DNA from: Mermis nigrescens
Taxonomy: Eukaryota > Nematoda > Enoplea > Mermithida > Mermithidae
Assembly (NCBI GenBank): GCA_036768485.1
Contig: JAVLUZ010000265.1
Span: forward strand, 248,001-312,000
DNA length: 64,000 bases
Reading direction: 5' to 3'
The notes beneath the pieces were generated by a model. It searched no databases, was not told the DNA's origin, and saw only the letters and a program-made list of their open reading frames with translations. A program made the position numbers and the translations under genes. The stretch's first letter is position 1. Every line of letters starts with the position of its first letter. Of this stretch, positions 47,801 through 53,500 are shown piece by piece.

Positions 47801-49432
47801 TAGTAAGACTTCGAGAATTTATAATTTTTTTCTTTGGGGGACTTCTTAAGAAAAATGAAAATATTTTTTCATTTCTGGGGGCGTCCCCCGGCCATCCGCC
47901 CCCGGCTGTTTACGCCCCTGATTTCAATCGTATCTGAGTCAAACAAGTATGCTTTAAGTAGATTATATCTGTGTTTAGTGCCTATTGCCTCTGTGTTCAT
48001 ATCTTCTTTGATTTTTGGTAATTGGTTGACACGAAAGTGTCATAAGTCAGACAGGATTTAAACGAACGCAGCCATTAGTGAATCTTACTGCTAATTACAT
48101 ATCACATAAAGCAATTTGATTAGCATGTTTTCTATAAGATTATGACGTGCCTGCGTTTATCCTAATTTTCACGTGTAACATCAAAAATAGGTGAAGATTG
48201 TGAGTTTATTTAGCTGAATCGAATTTGTGCAAATCTAGTTAGTTGATAGGGAGGTAATTGCGTATGCCATTTTGTGCTTCATTAAAACGGTTTGGACATA
48301 TTTTTTGTTGAATTTGTAAATGAAATAAGCTGTATAATTTTTACCCTAAGATTTGGTTTGAAAAGGTAAAGCGACTGGACTACATGGATGTCTTCATGCT
48401 TCCTGTTTTGCTTCTCATACATATCTTTTCATCTATCTGTGCTAGCAGTATGCTTGTTTTTCGTTCTTTTTCCATTTGTTTCATCTTTTTTGTTCATTGT
48501 TTTTGATGACAGTCTGATAATCTGTACCGAATGTAGCACCACTTCTGATTCATCCGTTGATTTTCCTTAATGTCTGTTAGTTTAGTTTCGGCCATACATG
48601 ATATTTGGGGGTTTCAACCCCTCTCCCAGAAATTTTTTTCATCTACCCCCTGGAATTCTCGATTTTTTTAGAGTTTCCAAAAATACCTAAAAAGTCGTAG
48701 GGAAAGTGCTTTTTAAGGGTTTTTAACTATTTATCTGCTCGAAAATGTCAAATTTTACTAATTTGTTGACTATATTTTGTTAAGTTTATTCGACTTTTTT
48801 AATTTGTTTTTTGAATATTTTTTTTTCATGCCCTAGACAGATAGAGCATCGTCAGAAACGCCGCAAAACGATGCATTTGACGCGTAATCTCCATTTTTAA
48901 GCCCAAAAAAGGCACTTAAAGATTTCACCCCTCCCCCTTTTTTCCCAGTGTGCATGTCTGGCTTTGAAGTCTAAAATCAATTCATAAATTTGTGTATCAT
49001 GTTCACACGTTTGTCGTCGTTTTCTCACTTGATAGTTGCCCTACTTTGAATTTTATACTGTAGTAAAATAATTTTATTTAAAATCAATATGCTTTTTATA
49101 ATCTGTCAATCGTGTGATCTTTACTGAAATGTCATGCTGTTTACGTGAAACTTGCTCTTGTTCCTACTGGCTTCGTTCGTCTATTAATCATCTAAAAACT
49201 TTTCAGACGAATTAGTGGTGTACTACCTCAGCTCCTTAATATCTATGAATTCAAGTCGACAACTCCATCGGATAAATCGATATTTACACGTGATGATGGG
49301 GATCGGAAAAATAAAGAACATTTGACAAAGGGTGAAAATTACGTCGGGCAATCAAAATTTGTCCTCACTGATCTATTACGTGAAGAATTTGACGATTTGG
49401 ACGTTTTGGGGGAAAAAATCGCTAGAAAATGA
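20012..49432 (+). CDS. MTPAP: Mitochondrial poly(A) polymerase (MTPAP type), ten exons
   Basis: Adds poly(A) to mitochondrial RNA. Exons: 20012-20096, 22927-23123, 25423-25540, 29380-29474, 29928-29945, 31662-31886, 34773-34990, 39740-40016, 46537-46865, 49207-49432. All junctions are GT-AG and all phases agree, giving 595 residues against 582 in human. Residues 1-28 are basic and acid-free, as in a mitochondrial presequence. Residues about 39-70 match the N-terminal RL domain (RNSVLIRAP). The nucleotidyltransferase core has FGS at 216-218, DLD with D229 and D231, and the third catalytic Asp D313 in CDLTTYN. FSVRCWARA-like WLYCQLDRRTKPLIF and SLTNF follow in the central domain. The PAP-associated domain has FFEFYSSFDF, YIINPLETSFNISKNV. 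AATAAA lies at 49490. The family match is from memory of MTPAP proteins; the short exon 5 is inferred only from splice signals. Confidence 0.9.
20375..20465. repeat. Family d fragment joined to a solo hAT-like end
   Basis: 20385-20450 resembles one end of family d (ATGCACAATGTGAGG.TGGTCAG). At 20469 a hAT-like end starts TAGAGCTATACCGAGGCC with a GGGCCTG-rich array to about 20525. No matching right end or target duplication was found in the following 2 kb, so it is truncated. Confidence 0.45.
21210..21295. repeat. TTA/TTG trinucleotide tract
   Basis: Interrupted ATT and GTT triplet runs. Confidence 0.75.
21583..22587 (+). mobile_element. Tc1-like element with 32-bp perfect inverted repeats
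   Basis: 1,005 bp flanked by TA on both sides (21581-21582, 22588-22589). Positions 21583-21614 and 22556-22587 are perfect inverted repeats starting CAGTGGTGTGCAAAAG. The interior is decayed; at 21745 a frame reads VEITEISRKTNASI, like the N-terminal helix-turn-helix of Tc1 transposases, followed by a stop. It lies in MTPAP intron 1 and splits a family b fragment (22592-22735 continues on the right). Confidence 0.85.
22592..22735 (+). repeat. Family b fragment next to the Tc1-like element
   Basis: Reads CATCCCTCCAGAAGTCGCGAT, GTGTTTCGCTATCTGTTTGC and TTTCAGCGCCC, the left half of family b. A C-rich piece left of 21580 is probably its other side. Confidence 0.5.
22927..23123 (+). CDS. MTPAP: MTPAP exon 2: N-terminal RL domain
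   Basis: Acceptor TTTTCAG, donor GTGAGT, phase 1 in and 0 out. Encodes ARNSVLIRAPLHLPNQ and then LLKSVAKG, aligning by eye with the first strand and helix of the MTPAP N-terminal domain. Confidence 0.85.
23405..23795 (+). repeat. Dispersed family d copy
   Basis: Starts CACATGCCGCACATAGGGGG and ends CCTTGTGCACCTATGG. Interior: CAGCCGGTCAGGTACTGTCC, GCATCATTTTTGAGGTC, AAGCGCGCAAAGTTGATC, ATGCAGTCAAAATGGAC, TTATTTTGACCATTTTGAT. Other copies: 26240-26645 (reverse) and 55915-56345. Confidence 0.7.
24587..25380. mobile_element. Small hAT-like element with perfect 8-bp target duplication
   Basis: 794 bp. Left end CAGACCCGTATCCAGAGG, right end CCTGGATACGGCGCTG. TATGTACG flanks both sides (24579-24586 and 25381-25388). 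A family e copy is inserted at 25140-25355. The ends match the family g type ends at 11409-11805. It ends only 42 bp before MTPAP exon 3. Confidence 0.85.
25140..25355 (+). repeat. Dispersed family e copy
   Basis: TACATGTAACGGCTCAAAAC at the left, CCCCTCTTACATGTATG at the right, with the family interior. Confidence 0.7.
25423..25540 (+). CDS. MTPAP: MTPAP exon 3
   Basis: Acceptor TTCTTTTAG, donor GTAAAA; phase 0 in, 1 out. It encodes YYYYLCELGRSKIDSL and PVRMRMWKMSP, fitting the second half of the MTPAP N-terminal domain. Confidence 0.8.
26240..26645 (-). repeat. Dispersed family d copy, reverse orientation
   Basis: Starts CATAGGTGCACAAGATCAGG and ends AGGGGTTCATTG with GGACAGTACCTGCC near the end, the reverse complement of the family order. 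Confidence 0.65.
26868..27414 (+). repeat. Dispersed family f copy
   Basis: Carries two hairpins (GGCGCTTCGCGTCGG and GGCGCTTCACGCCG), the GTTCAAATTTGAGTTAGA segment and the right end TTCTGGATACGGACCTG, in the same order as 3880-4530. Confidence 0.65.
27522..29270. mobile_element. hAT-like element D with perfect 8-bp target duplication
   Basis: 1,749 bp. Ends CAGTGATCGTACGGGG and, reverse-complemented, TAGTAATCGTACGGGG. ATGACAAT flanks both sides (27514-27521, 29271-29278). GGGGTCGG-type arrays lie inside both ends (27537-27607 and 29190-29258). The core at about 27860-28960 matches the interior of elements B and F although the ends are different. Confidence 0.9.
29380..29474 (+). CDS. MTPAP: MTPAP exon 4: low-complexity linker
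   Basis: Acceptor TTTTCTAG, donor GTGAGT, phase 1 in, 0 out. Encodes an acidic, serine-rich linker (YDDEVSSSDLPS) between the N-terminal domain and the catalytic core. The human protein has an equally variable linker here. Confidence 0.7.
29828..29876. repeat. (TTA)n microsatellite
   Basis: About 15 TTA/ATT units in tandem, 50 bp upstream of the proposed microexon and part of its upstream intron. Confidence 0.9.
29928..29945 (+). CDS. MTPAP: Proposed 18-nt MTPAP microexon
   Basis: Acceptor CATTTGCAG and donor GTGAGT are both near consensus and enclose exactly 18 nt, six codons TCAQGT, in phase 0 between phase-0 exon ends at 29474 and 31662. Inclusion or skipping would not change the frame. 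No homology supports it because the linker is not conserved, so this rests on splice signals and phase only. Confidence 0.5.
29990..31305. other. Intron sequence without recognised features
   Basis: MTPAP intron between the microexon and exon 6. A 79-codon frame at 30413-30652 is not recognised and has no splice partner. Confidence 0.45.
31310..31652 (-). repeat. Dispersed family b copy, reverse orientation
   Basis: Reverse complement of the family order: TAGCATGGTGATTC...GGGG, GGGCTCAAAAATCG, GACGGTGCTCCATATTTC, GCGCGAAGCGTCG, GGGGGGTGACAGCCCC. Ends 9 bp before the acceptor of MTPAP exon 6. Confidence 0.65.
31662..31886 (+). CDS. MTPAP: MTPAP exon 6: catalytic DLD
   Basis: Acceptor GTTTTAG, donor GTGCGT, phase 0 both sides. 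Contains RFFTASLMEDLFCGIFP, then LPFGSTINGLGKRGGDLDM: the FGS helix and the two metal-binding aspartates (D229, D231 of the model) of DNA polymerase beta-like nucleotidyltransferases. Confidence 0.92.
31905..32330 (+). repeat. Dispersed family f copy
   Basis: CCTCACAAGAGTCCTCCAAAG, CGTTCAAATTTGAGCTAGAC, GGCGCTTCGCTCCG and GATCACAAAGATTGAG in family order; starts 19 bp after the exon 6 donor. Confidence 0.6.
32915..33640. repeat. Degenerate long-period tandem repeat
   Basis: Blocks of the form GTAAACTTTACA-AAC followed about 15 nt later by GTGTAGAGAAAACTAACAGTC and AATTCTGATATTACG recur near 32940, 33018, 33144 and 33267, period about 125 bp, with a weaker block near 33580. Too diverged to set exact borders. 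Confidence 0.45.
34005..34295 (+). repeat. Dispersed family h copy
   Basis: CATAGATGCACAGCGTGACC, GGGGGGTCAACCAGTC, GGGCCAAAATGACC, AACGTTATTACACAG, CCATAAAATTTCCCATG. Also at 35225-35495 (reverse) and 39140-39370. Confidence 0.65.
34282..34512 (+). repeat. Dispersed family a copy
   Basis: GGTGGGCAGCACTGAAATTC, TCTTAAAAGTGGTCGTATGG, CATCAAGCACTATCC, GGGTGCATACCCCCC, CACGCCCATATGTGG. Confidence 0.7.
34773..34990 (+). CDS. MTPAP: MTPAP exon 7: third catalytic aspartate
   Basis: Acceptor TATATTTTTAG, donor GTAAAT; phase 0 in, 2 out. Encodes DVQRILHARVPIVKF and then CNLSCDLTTYN, with D313 as the third metal-binding aspartate. Immediately preceded by family repeats. Confidence 0.92.
35225..35495 (-). 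repeat. Dispersed family h copy, reverse orientation
   Basis: CTGTGTAATAACGTAG, CGTCATTTTGGCCC, CAGATCGGCCATGCTGCGCAT: the reverse complement of the family h order. Confidence 0.6.
35838..36198 (+). repeat. Family c copy interrupted by element E
   Basis: TTTTTTGTATTCAGCAAAG, CAAAGACTTTTCGGGACCG, GGCGTTTCGCGCCG and TTTGTACACGTACAAAG. The family resumes after element E at 37057. Confidence 0.65.
36199..37056. mobile_element. hAT-like element E with perfect 8-bp target duplication
   Basis: 858 bp. Both ends TAGAGCTGTGCCGGGGCC. GTACAAAG at 36191-36198 and 37057-37064. Dense GGGGCC arrays inside both ends (36209-36283 and 36955-37050). Interior AT-rich with no transposase. Inserted in family c. 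Confidence 0.9.
37300..37525 (+). repeat. Dispersed family e copy
   Basis: CATGTAACCGCTCG at the left, TTTTCTGGTTTTGGAGGATG and CCCGTCCCCCTCTTACTCG at the right. Confidence 0.65.
37615..38072. repeat. Palindrome with about 210-bp arms
   Basis: The left arm starts ACATCTTCCTACTACACT and the right arm ends AGTGTAGTAGGAAGATGT. Inner landmarks also pair: GTGCCTAGTTTTATTC against TTCTGAAAAAAACTAGGCAC, and CCTATCGCAGCAAT against ATTGCTGCGATAG. The loop is about 25 bp. No coding capacity. Confidence 0.8.
38307..39139. repeat. Palindrome with about 380-bp arms, each internally duplicated
   Basis: The left end ATGATCAGTTATTACTGG pairs with CCAGTAATACCTAATGATCAT on the right. Each arm holds two related units of about 155 bp carrying AAAATCATTTTCG, TAAAATCGCCATA, GATCTCAAATC and TATACCTACAGTACACC. 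The central unpaired segment is about 38690-38755. No coding capacity recognised. Confidence 0.8.
39140..39370 (+). repeat. Dispersed family h copy
   Basis: GATGCACAGCATGACCGACC, GGGCCAAAACGACC, CTACGTTATTACACTG; directly abuts the palindrome ending at 39139. Confidence 0.6.
39740..40016 (+). CDS. MTPAP: MTPAP exon 8: central domain
   Basis: Acceptor TTTCCTTAG, donor GTAAGC; phase 2 in, 0 out. Encodes KILWLYCQLDRRTKPLIFTV, RLWAKAAGLTHSGPGASLTN and VLKSLAGPSDLYGL, which line up by eye with the corresponding stretch of animal MTPAP. Confidence 0.92.
40060..40235 (+). repeat. Family b, left part, split by two insertions
   Basis: CATGATCTTGGGGGTTG to AGCTATCTA. The family resumes at about 41452-41504 (TTTTCATTTTCCTCGAAAT) and again from 43686 (ATGCTCTAGAAAGATGGAGC) to 43810. 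Confidence 0.7.
40236..41450 (+). mobile_element. Degenerate mariner-type element
   Basis: Starts after TA with CAGGGTTGGGCAGAAAAATT. A transposase pseudogene covers 40369-41431. The matching right inverted repeat was not found, so the right end is truncated or mutated. It lies inside a family b copy in MTPAP intron 8. Confidence 0.75.
40369..41431 (+). pseudogene. Mariner-family transposase pseudogene
   Basis: ATG at 40369 opens MGKLSPDSQGFVLKLVNKGY, a helix-turn-helix start. Then ISRKLDISRRSVGRILKEN (second helix-turn-helix), DKIVFSD (first catalytic Asp), KKIMVWAVFQNAERVAF, and ILQLDGATAHN (second catalytic Asp). The WPPNSPDLNPMDY-type motif is corrupted to an IDPPVRLI stretch. At least four in-frame stops and a frameshift near 40960 make it inactive. 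Assigned to the IS630/Tc1/mariner superfamily from these motifs. Confidence 0.85.
41505..43677. mobile_element. hAT-like element F with perfect 8-bp target duplication
   Basis: 2,173 bp, an inverted near copy of element B. Both ends start TAGAGCTGCAC. GTTCTGAT flanks both sides (41497-41504, 43678-43685). GGGTACCC arrays inside both ends. The insertion interrupts family b. The 61-codon frame at 42525-42710 is shared with element B. Confidence 0.92.
44258..44832. mobile_element. hAT-like element G carrying a transposase fragment
   Basis: 575 bp. Left end CAGAGCTCTGCCGGTGCC, right end (reverse complement) TAGAGCTGTACCGGGGCC. Flanks GATATAAT (44250-44257) and GAAATAAT (44833-44840), 7 of 8. GGGCCTAGGCCC-type array inside the left end. 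A frame at about 44664-44816 ends LSNQLKQRFASNNN, like the region of hAT transposases before the dimerisation domain. Confidence 0.75.
44852..45040 (+). repeat. Dispersed family e copy
   Basis: TACATGTAATGGCTCG at the left, then GGACCACCAATTTTTGGC, TTTTCCGGCTCTGGGGGGAT. Confidence 0.6.
45484..45833 (-). mobile_element. Truncated hAT element with hATC coding end
   Basis: A hAT-like end reading TAGAGATGTGCCAGG starts at 45484 and a GGGGCCC cluster follows. The transposase end (45684-45833, -) points towards this end, as expected for a 3' terminus. The other half is missing at about 45840, where a small palindrome (45845-45880) begins. Confidence 0.65.
45684..45833 (-). pseudogene. hAT transposase C-terminal dimerisation (hATC) fragment
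   Basis: The minus strand reads EVYPRLSKLARKYL, then PTSVPSERLFSKSG and ends DRRSRL with a TAG at 45684-45686. The YP.L..LARKYL...TSVPSERLFS..G pattern is the diagnostic hATC core of hAT transposases. The rest of the protein (zinc finger, RNase H-like catalytic domain) is absent. Confidence 0.88.
45981..46204. mobile_element. Candidate 224-bp MITE
   Basis: CTGAGCAATAGCC at 45981 pairs with GGCTATTGCTCAG ending 46204, and CCGTCCAT pairs with ATGGACGG further in. Non-coding. A target duplication was not settled. Confidence 0.5.
46537..46865 (+). CDS. MTPAP: MTPAP exon 9: PAP-associated domain
   Basis: Acceptor CTGTTTTCAG, donor GTAAGT; phase 0 in, 2 out. Encodes LLHDFFEFYSSFDF, ALCLNTGR and MYIINPLETSFNISKNVN, closely matching the PAP-associated domain of animal MTPAP. 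Confidence 0.93.
46931..47920. mobile_element. Candidate hAT-like element, imperfect duplication
   Basis: 990 bp. Left end CAGGGGCGTAATCAGG, right end (reverse complement) CAGGGGCGTAAACAGC. Flanks ATTTTAGT and ATTTCAAT agree at 6 of 8. A reverse family b copy (46965-47385) fills its left half. Confidence 0.55.
46965..47385 (-). repeat. Dispersed family b copy, reverse orientation
   Basis: CATACATGCACAGTATGGG at the left, GGGCCCAAAAATGGC, GGCGTTTCTGACGATACTC, GCACGAAGCGCCG, and CCCCCCCAAGATCATGTATG at the right. Confidence 0.7.
48592..48965 (+). repeat. Dispersed family b copy
   Basis: CATACATGATATTTGGGGG at the left, CATGCCCTAGACAGATAGAG and CGTCAGAAACGCCGC inside, CAGTGTGCATGTCTGGC at the right. 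The hairpin segment is deleted in this copy. Confidence 0.65.
49207..49432 (+). CDS. MTPAP: MTPAP terminal exon
   Basis: Acceptor AACTTTTCAG, phase 2 in (CC + A = Pro). Encodes RISGVLPQLLNIYEF and a long charged tail ending LGEKIARK, stop TGA at 49430-49432. The NP-R-GV-LLP start corresponds to NRPWGLVSLLLP in the human protein. Confidence 0.85.
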
Positions 49433-49489
49433 CTGCATTTGTTAATAACTATGATTTCTCCTCCATGTTTATATGCTTATTTGTTATGA

Positions 49490-49495
49490 AATAAA
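49490..49495 (+). promoter_or_regulatory. MTPAP polyadenylation signal
   Basis: AATAAA 58 bp after the MTPAP stop codon. Confidence 0.65.
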
Positions 49496-49499
49496 TAGT

Positions 49500-50468
49500 T
49501 CTACTGCTCTTGGCATCACTATCAGCTTTATGCACTTTGTGGATTAGCCCAGCGCGTACTAGTTCATTGTCTTAATCGTGGTTTTGCAATTTATAAAGTG
49601 TGTTTAATTTTGAAACGTGAATTTTTTTTTAAAATTGGCAGAATGACAATAATTTTGACTGATATGCTTGCCCACGTATTGCTGCCAGAATCATAAGCTT
49701 TCAGATTTTATCAGCTATAAGTTTGCATTCATGTTAGTTAAGTCCCAAGAGTGGAATTCTCTCGCCATCCGTAATTTTTTGGCCTTATGATCCATTCCAG
49801 TTTTTGGAGACCCTGTGGACCATCTGCTATCAGGTAAATAATGTACAATGTATCATCCATCAAATGGAATCACTTTTGGGAGGAAATACCTGCTCACAAA
49901 TTTTCTTGTGTAAATCACGGATAGTTAAGAATTGTTCTTTTTAAAAACTTGTTCTCTGAATCGAATGCTAATGAATACAGAAATTTTCTGATTTAGGCTT
50001 TAGACCTTGAATTAAAAATCTGAATACCCGGAAAAGCAAAAAACCAAAAATGTCATGGGAAGAGACCTTAACAATCAAAGACTAGACAGATTCAAAAGGC
50101 CATGAAGTCTGTAAAAATTTATCATAACTGAGTCAGAAAGTCAAAAAGACTTATTTTCTTGTAGAAAGTAGTCGCATGCTGTTTAGGTTGTGTTGGTTGG
50201 CATTTCAGTGGACACAAAAAGCCTTTCATGGAGCTTGCAGCAGTATAAAATTGGTAGGTCTTATGTATGATCACTAAACAATCCCAGAATTTTGGAGCCG
50301 CCCACCTATGGTACCCACTGTTTTTGAGCATAAAAGAGGTACTTTAAATTTCACACCCGCCTTTAGAATCCCTATGCTGTGCATGTTTGGTGTTTACCAC
50401 TAATTTGGTTATGCGTATGATACTTTCAATTACTGCTGTCTGCCTATCGTGATCTGTTCTGCTATATA
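49500..50468. other. Intergenic region between MTPAP and POLR1D
   Basis: About 1 kb between two genes on the same strand. It contains a fragment of family a/h type (50270-50390) and presumably the POLR1D promoter, which could not be delimited. Confidence 0.5.
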
Positions 50469-50513
50469 ATGGCAAATGAGACTTCGACTGCTAAACCTGA
50501 CAAAATAAAAATG
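50469..50513 (+). CDS. POLR1D: POLR1D exon 1
   Basis: MANETSTAKPDKIKM, phase 0 donor GTAAGC. The start codon is the first ATG after TATATA (50464-50469), with no other ATG in frame. Confidence 0.7.
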
Positions 50514-53500
50514 GTAAGCGAAGTGTTGCCTCTCGTATTTTGTTCTATTTTACTACTTATTTATTTCTGTATTTTTAATTTAAATATTTATTATGATGAC
50601 TTCATATAATATTCTGTATTTATTATGAAAATTGTTTATAATTTTTAGAGTTTTGCACATTGTACGAGTACACATTGGCTTTTGGACTGAAATAAAGTAA
50701 TTACGCTTTGCTGCGCATTTTTTCTGTTTTTAAAAAATTTCGCTCTATGACTTCAAACTCTCGGTTCCAAATTTTATATGACGTAAAATCAAGCTTTGTA
50801 CAATGTCAGACATTCTTTGCATTCTATGTACTTTTTCTAAATATTGAACGCACAAAAAATCATTTATTTTTTTGAGAATTTAGCACCGTTTCTGTTATTT
50901 ATAAGATATAGGTAACTGACTGCTATGTGCTTATGTTTAATTTTACTTGTACGCGCATTGGTGTTCATTATCCAATTCAGTCATCATTTGGCAATCACTA
51001 TACAGATTATTTTATCTTGCTGAGTCAAATTCTAAGCGCAAGTGTAGATAGAGGTTCGTAAAAATCTCGACGCTATGCACCATAATTAATTTAGTTTGAA
51101 TTAATATCTAACTGTTTAAGGCAGCAAGTAGGTTTCAGGTTAGGAACAAGATTTTTCTGTGGAACTGGCACATAGATGCACACAGTCAAAAGTTCTGGGA
51201 GGGGTTCAACGATTAATTTTTACGGCTATTTATGGCGCAAAAATCAAATATTTTTTCGTCCCTTACCCCTACCCCCTCCATCGTTCAAACCCGTAAAAAA
51301 TGCTTTAAAAATTCGTGATTAAGTTTGCATTAAAACGAATGATAATAATGACTTGGACTATCAAATATGCGCAAAATAATGGGCAAAAAGCGTCTGAATG
51401 AATAGGTGGACAGAGTATTAGTCGGAAAATACTTCAGATTATATTGCTGGGCATTGTTTGGCGCTCTTTTATAATTTCAAGAATAGGTCTTGGTCCGCAA
51501 ATGGCCTTAGGGGGGTATGCTTTTCAAAGTGTTGTGGTGGAGATATACCTCCATACCCTCCCCAGTGTGCATGTGTGAAGTGCCACCACATGGATGTCCA
51601 ATAACTCGAAATATTTGTAGATGTTTAAAATAAACTGCATTTTTATTTTTCCGACCACATTATATTCATTAAAACTAAATAAAGTATTTTTTCAAAGTAT
51701 AATTGCGTTCTAAAATTGTGTGTGCCAAAATTTTGAATATTGAGACATTAAGCCTATGGAAGGTGGAAAACAGTTTAAGTTCTTCCTTAGGATTATTTGT
51801 GAAAAGAGCTTGCGCAGGAAAAAGCTGTAAATTTGAAATAAAAGTGGCAGAAAATGGAAAAATAGAAATTCTATCAAAAAATATTGAAAGAACTACCTAA
51901 TTCCTTCCTTTTACTAGTTCGGTATATGAATGCAGTACCGGCCCGATAGCAAATTGTCAGGACATGCGTAAAATTCTAAAAGGTTTTGTACTTTTGCATA
52001 AGAATGGTATTAAAGCTTTATTTTATAATCAAGTAGTAAAATTTGGCGATAACTTACGGCAATATCTGAAATTTTTTAGATTACTTCCGATTGTTCTAAA
52101 GGTTTTGATTTCTGGACGACCAAGTAAAAAATTCGTTCCTAGGGATGAGTAATGGAAATCTTCTGTCAATAATTAGTTGCTTTTCATTCTTTATGCTTCA
52201 TTTGCCATTCCATTTAAAAAATTTTACATTAGAAAATTATAGGGCGCGAAATGATGAAAATGTAATATTTTTGCTGTCAAAATTGCTCATAAGGCTTGAA
52301 ATGACATACTTTTTAGCTTCGTTAGTAAATTAAGAATTTGCAATAATACAAGAGATATTAAGACGTTTAAGATATCTATTCAAAAAAGTAACTTGAAAAG
52401 AACTTAAATTTACGATTAGCGATAAACGTAAATTTCCTCTTATTATTTAGAGTAATTTGTTGCTCAGATTATGCAAGGCGATGATCCAGACGAGAAATGC
52501 GTTTCATTTTTATTCCAAAACGAAGATCATACGCTCGGAAACGCCTTAAAGCACATTATAAGCAAATAGTGAGTTATTTCTAGTCAAAAATTTTGGTTAT
52601 TTATGATTATATTCCTTTTCTATCTTACAGTACTGACGTCGATTTTTGTGGATATAATATACCTCATCCCCTAGATGATACAATGCTGTTTCATATACAG
52701 ACTAGAGGGCCCACGGCTATTGAAGTCTTGAAGCGGGGTCTGTTAGACCTGGAATATATCTTCGACCAAATTCAACAGAAATTTGAGGTATGGTATTTTG
52801 TTAAATCAGAGTCGGTGGCAGAGGTCAATTTGAGGGACGGGGTTGCCGGTCGTCCCTATTGGCCCAAAATGATTGGTGAGATGATAAAGAATGGATATGC
52901 TTGTACTTGCAATTATTTTTGACCATAATTTATTGTAATCTCTTAAATTAGATTTATTCACTTTCCTGACGGCCTGCTGCAAACCATCTCCTTTTCGCTA
53001 GGAATATGTTTTTTTTGTAGCAACGAACATTTTCGTGGCTCTTGGATAATTTCTGGAGCATAAATAACTTAAGCATGGTTCTCTTCCTTTTTTAGCATAA
53101 ATTCTAAAAAATTTCGGCGCTTCGATTCTTCAAACGCTGCAAAGGGCTTTGCTTCAAGCAGTGACAGATCTAGGATATTAAGGAGGGGGCGGTATCCCAA
53201 TTTAAAAATCAGTCTGAAATTGGTCTAAAAAATGCCCTTCGCGTGCAAAATAGTGTTTTTGACGTTTTACGTTGCCTAATTTTTATTTAAAATCGTTTTT
53301 GGTCCAAAACTTTGTTGAAAAAATTTTAAAATTTTCGAGGATATTGCTAAAAAAATAATTAAATATGTCTGAATTCAGCGAAAATCTGGCGCGAAGCGCA
53401 AAATCTGTGAAATCTAAGTGGAAGAACGTTTAGAAGCTTAAATTACTGCTCGATTTCCTATATTTGTAGTATTTGACGCGGAACGTCAATAAAGTTTTGC

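Noticed and set aside
49801..49833. 33-nt exon-like segment reading FLETLWTICYQ between AG and GTAAAT
   Set aside because: It lies after the MTPAP stop and polyadenylation signal and before POLR1D; no gene can use it in a supported model.
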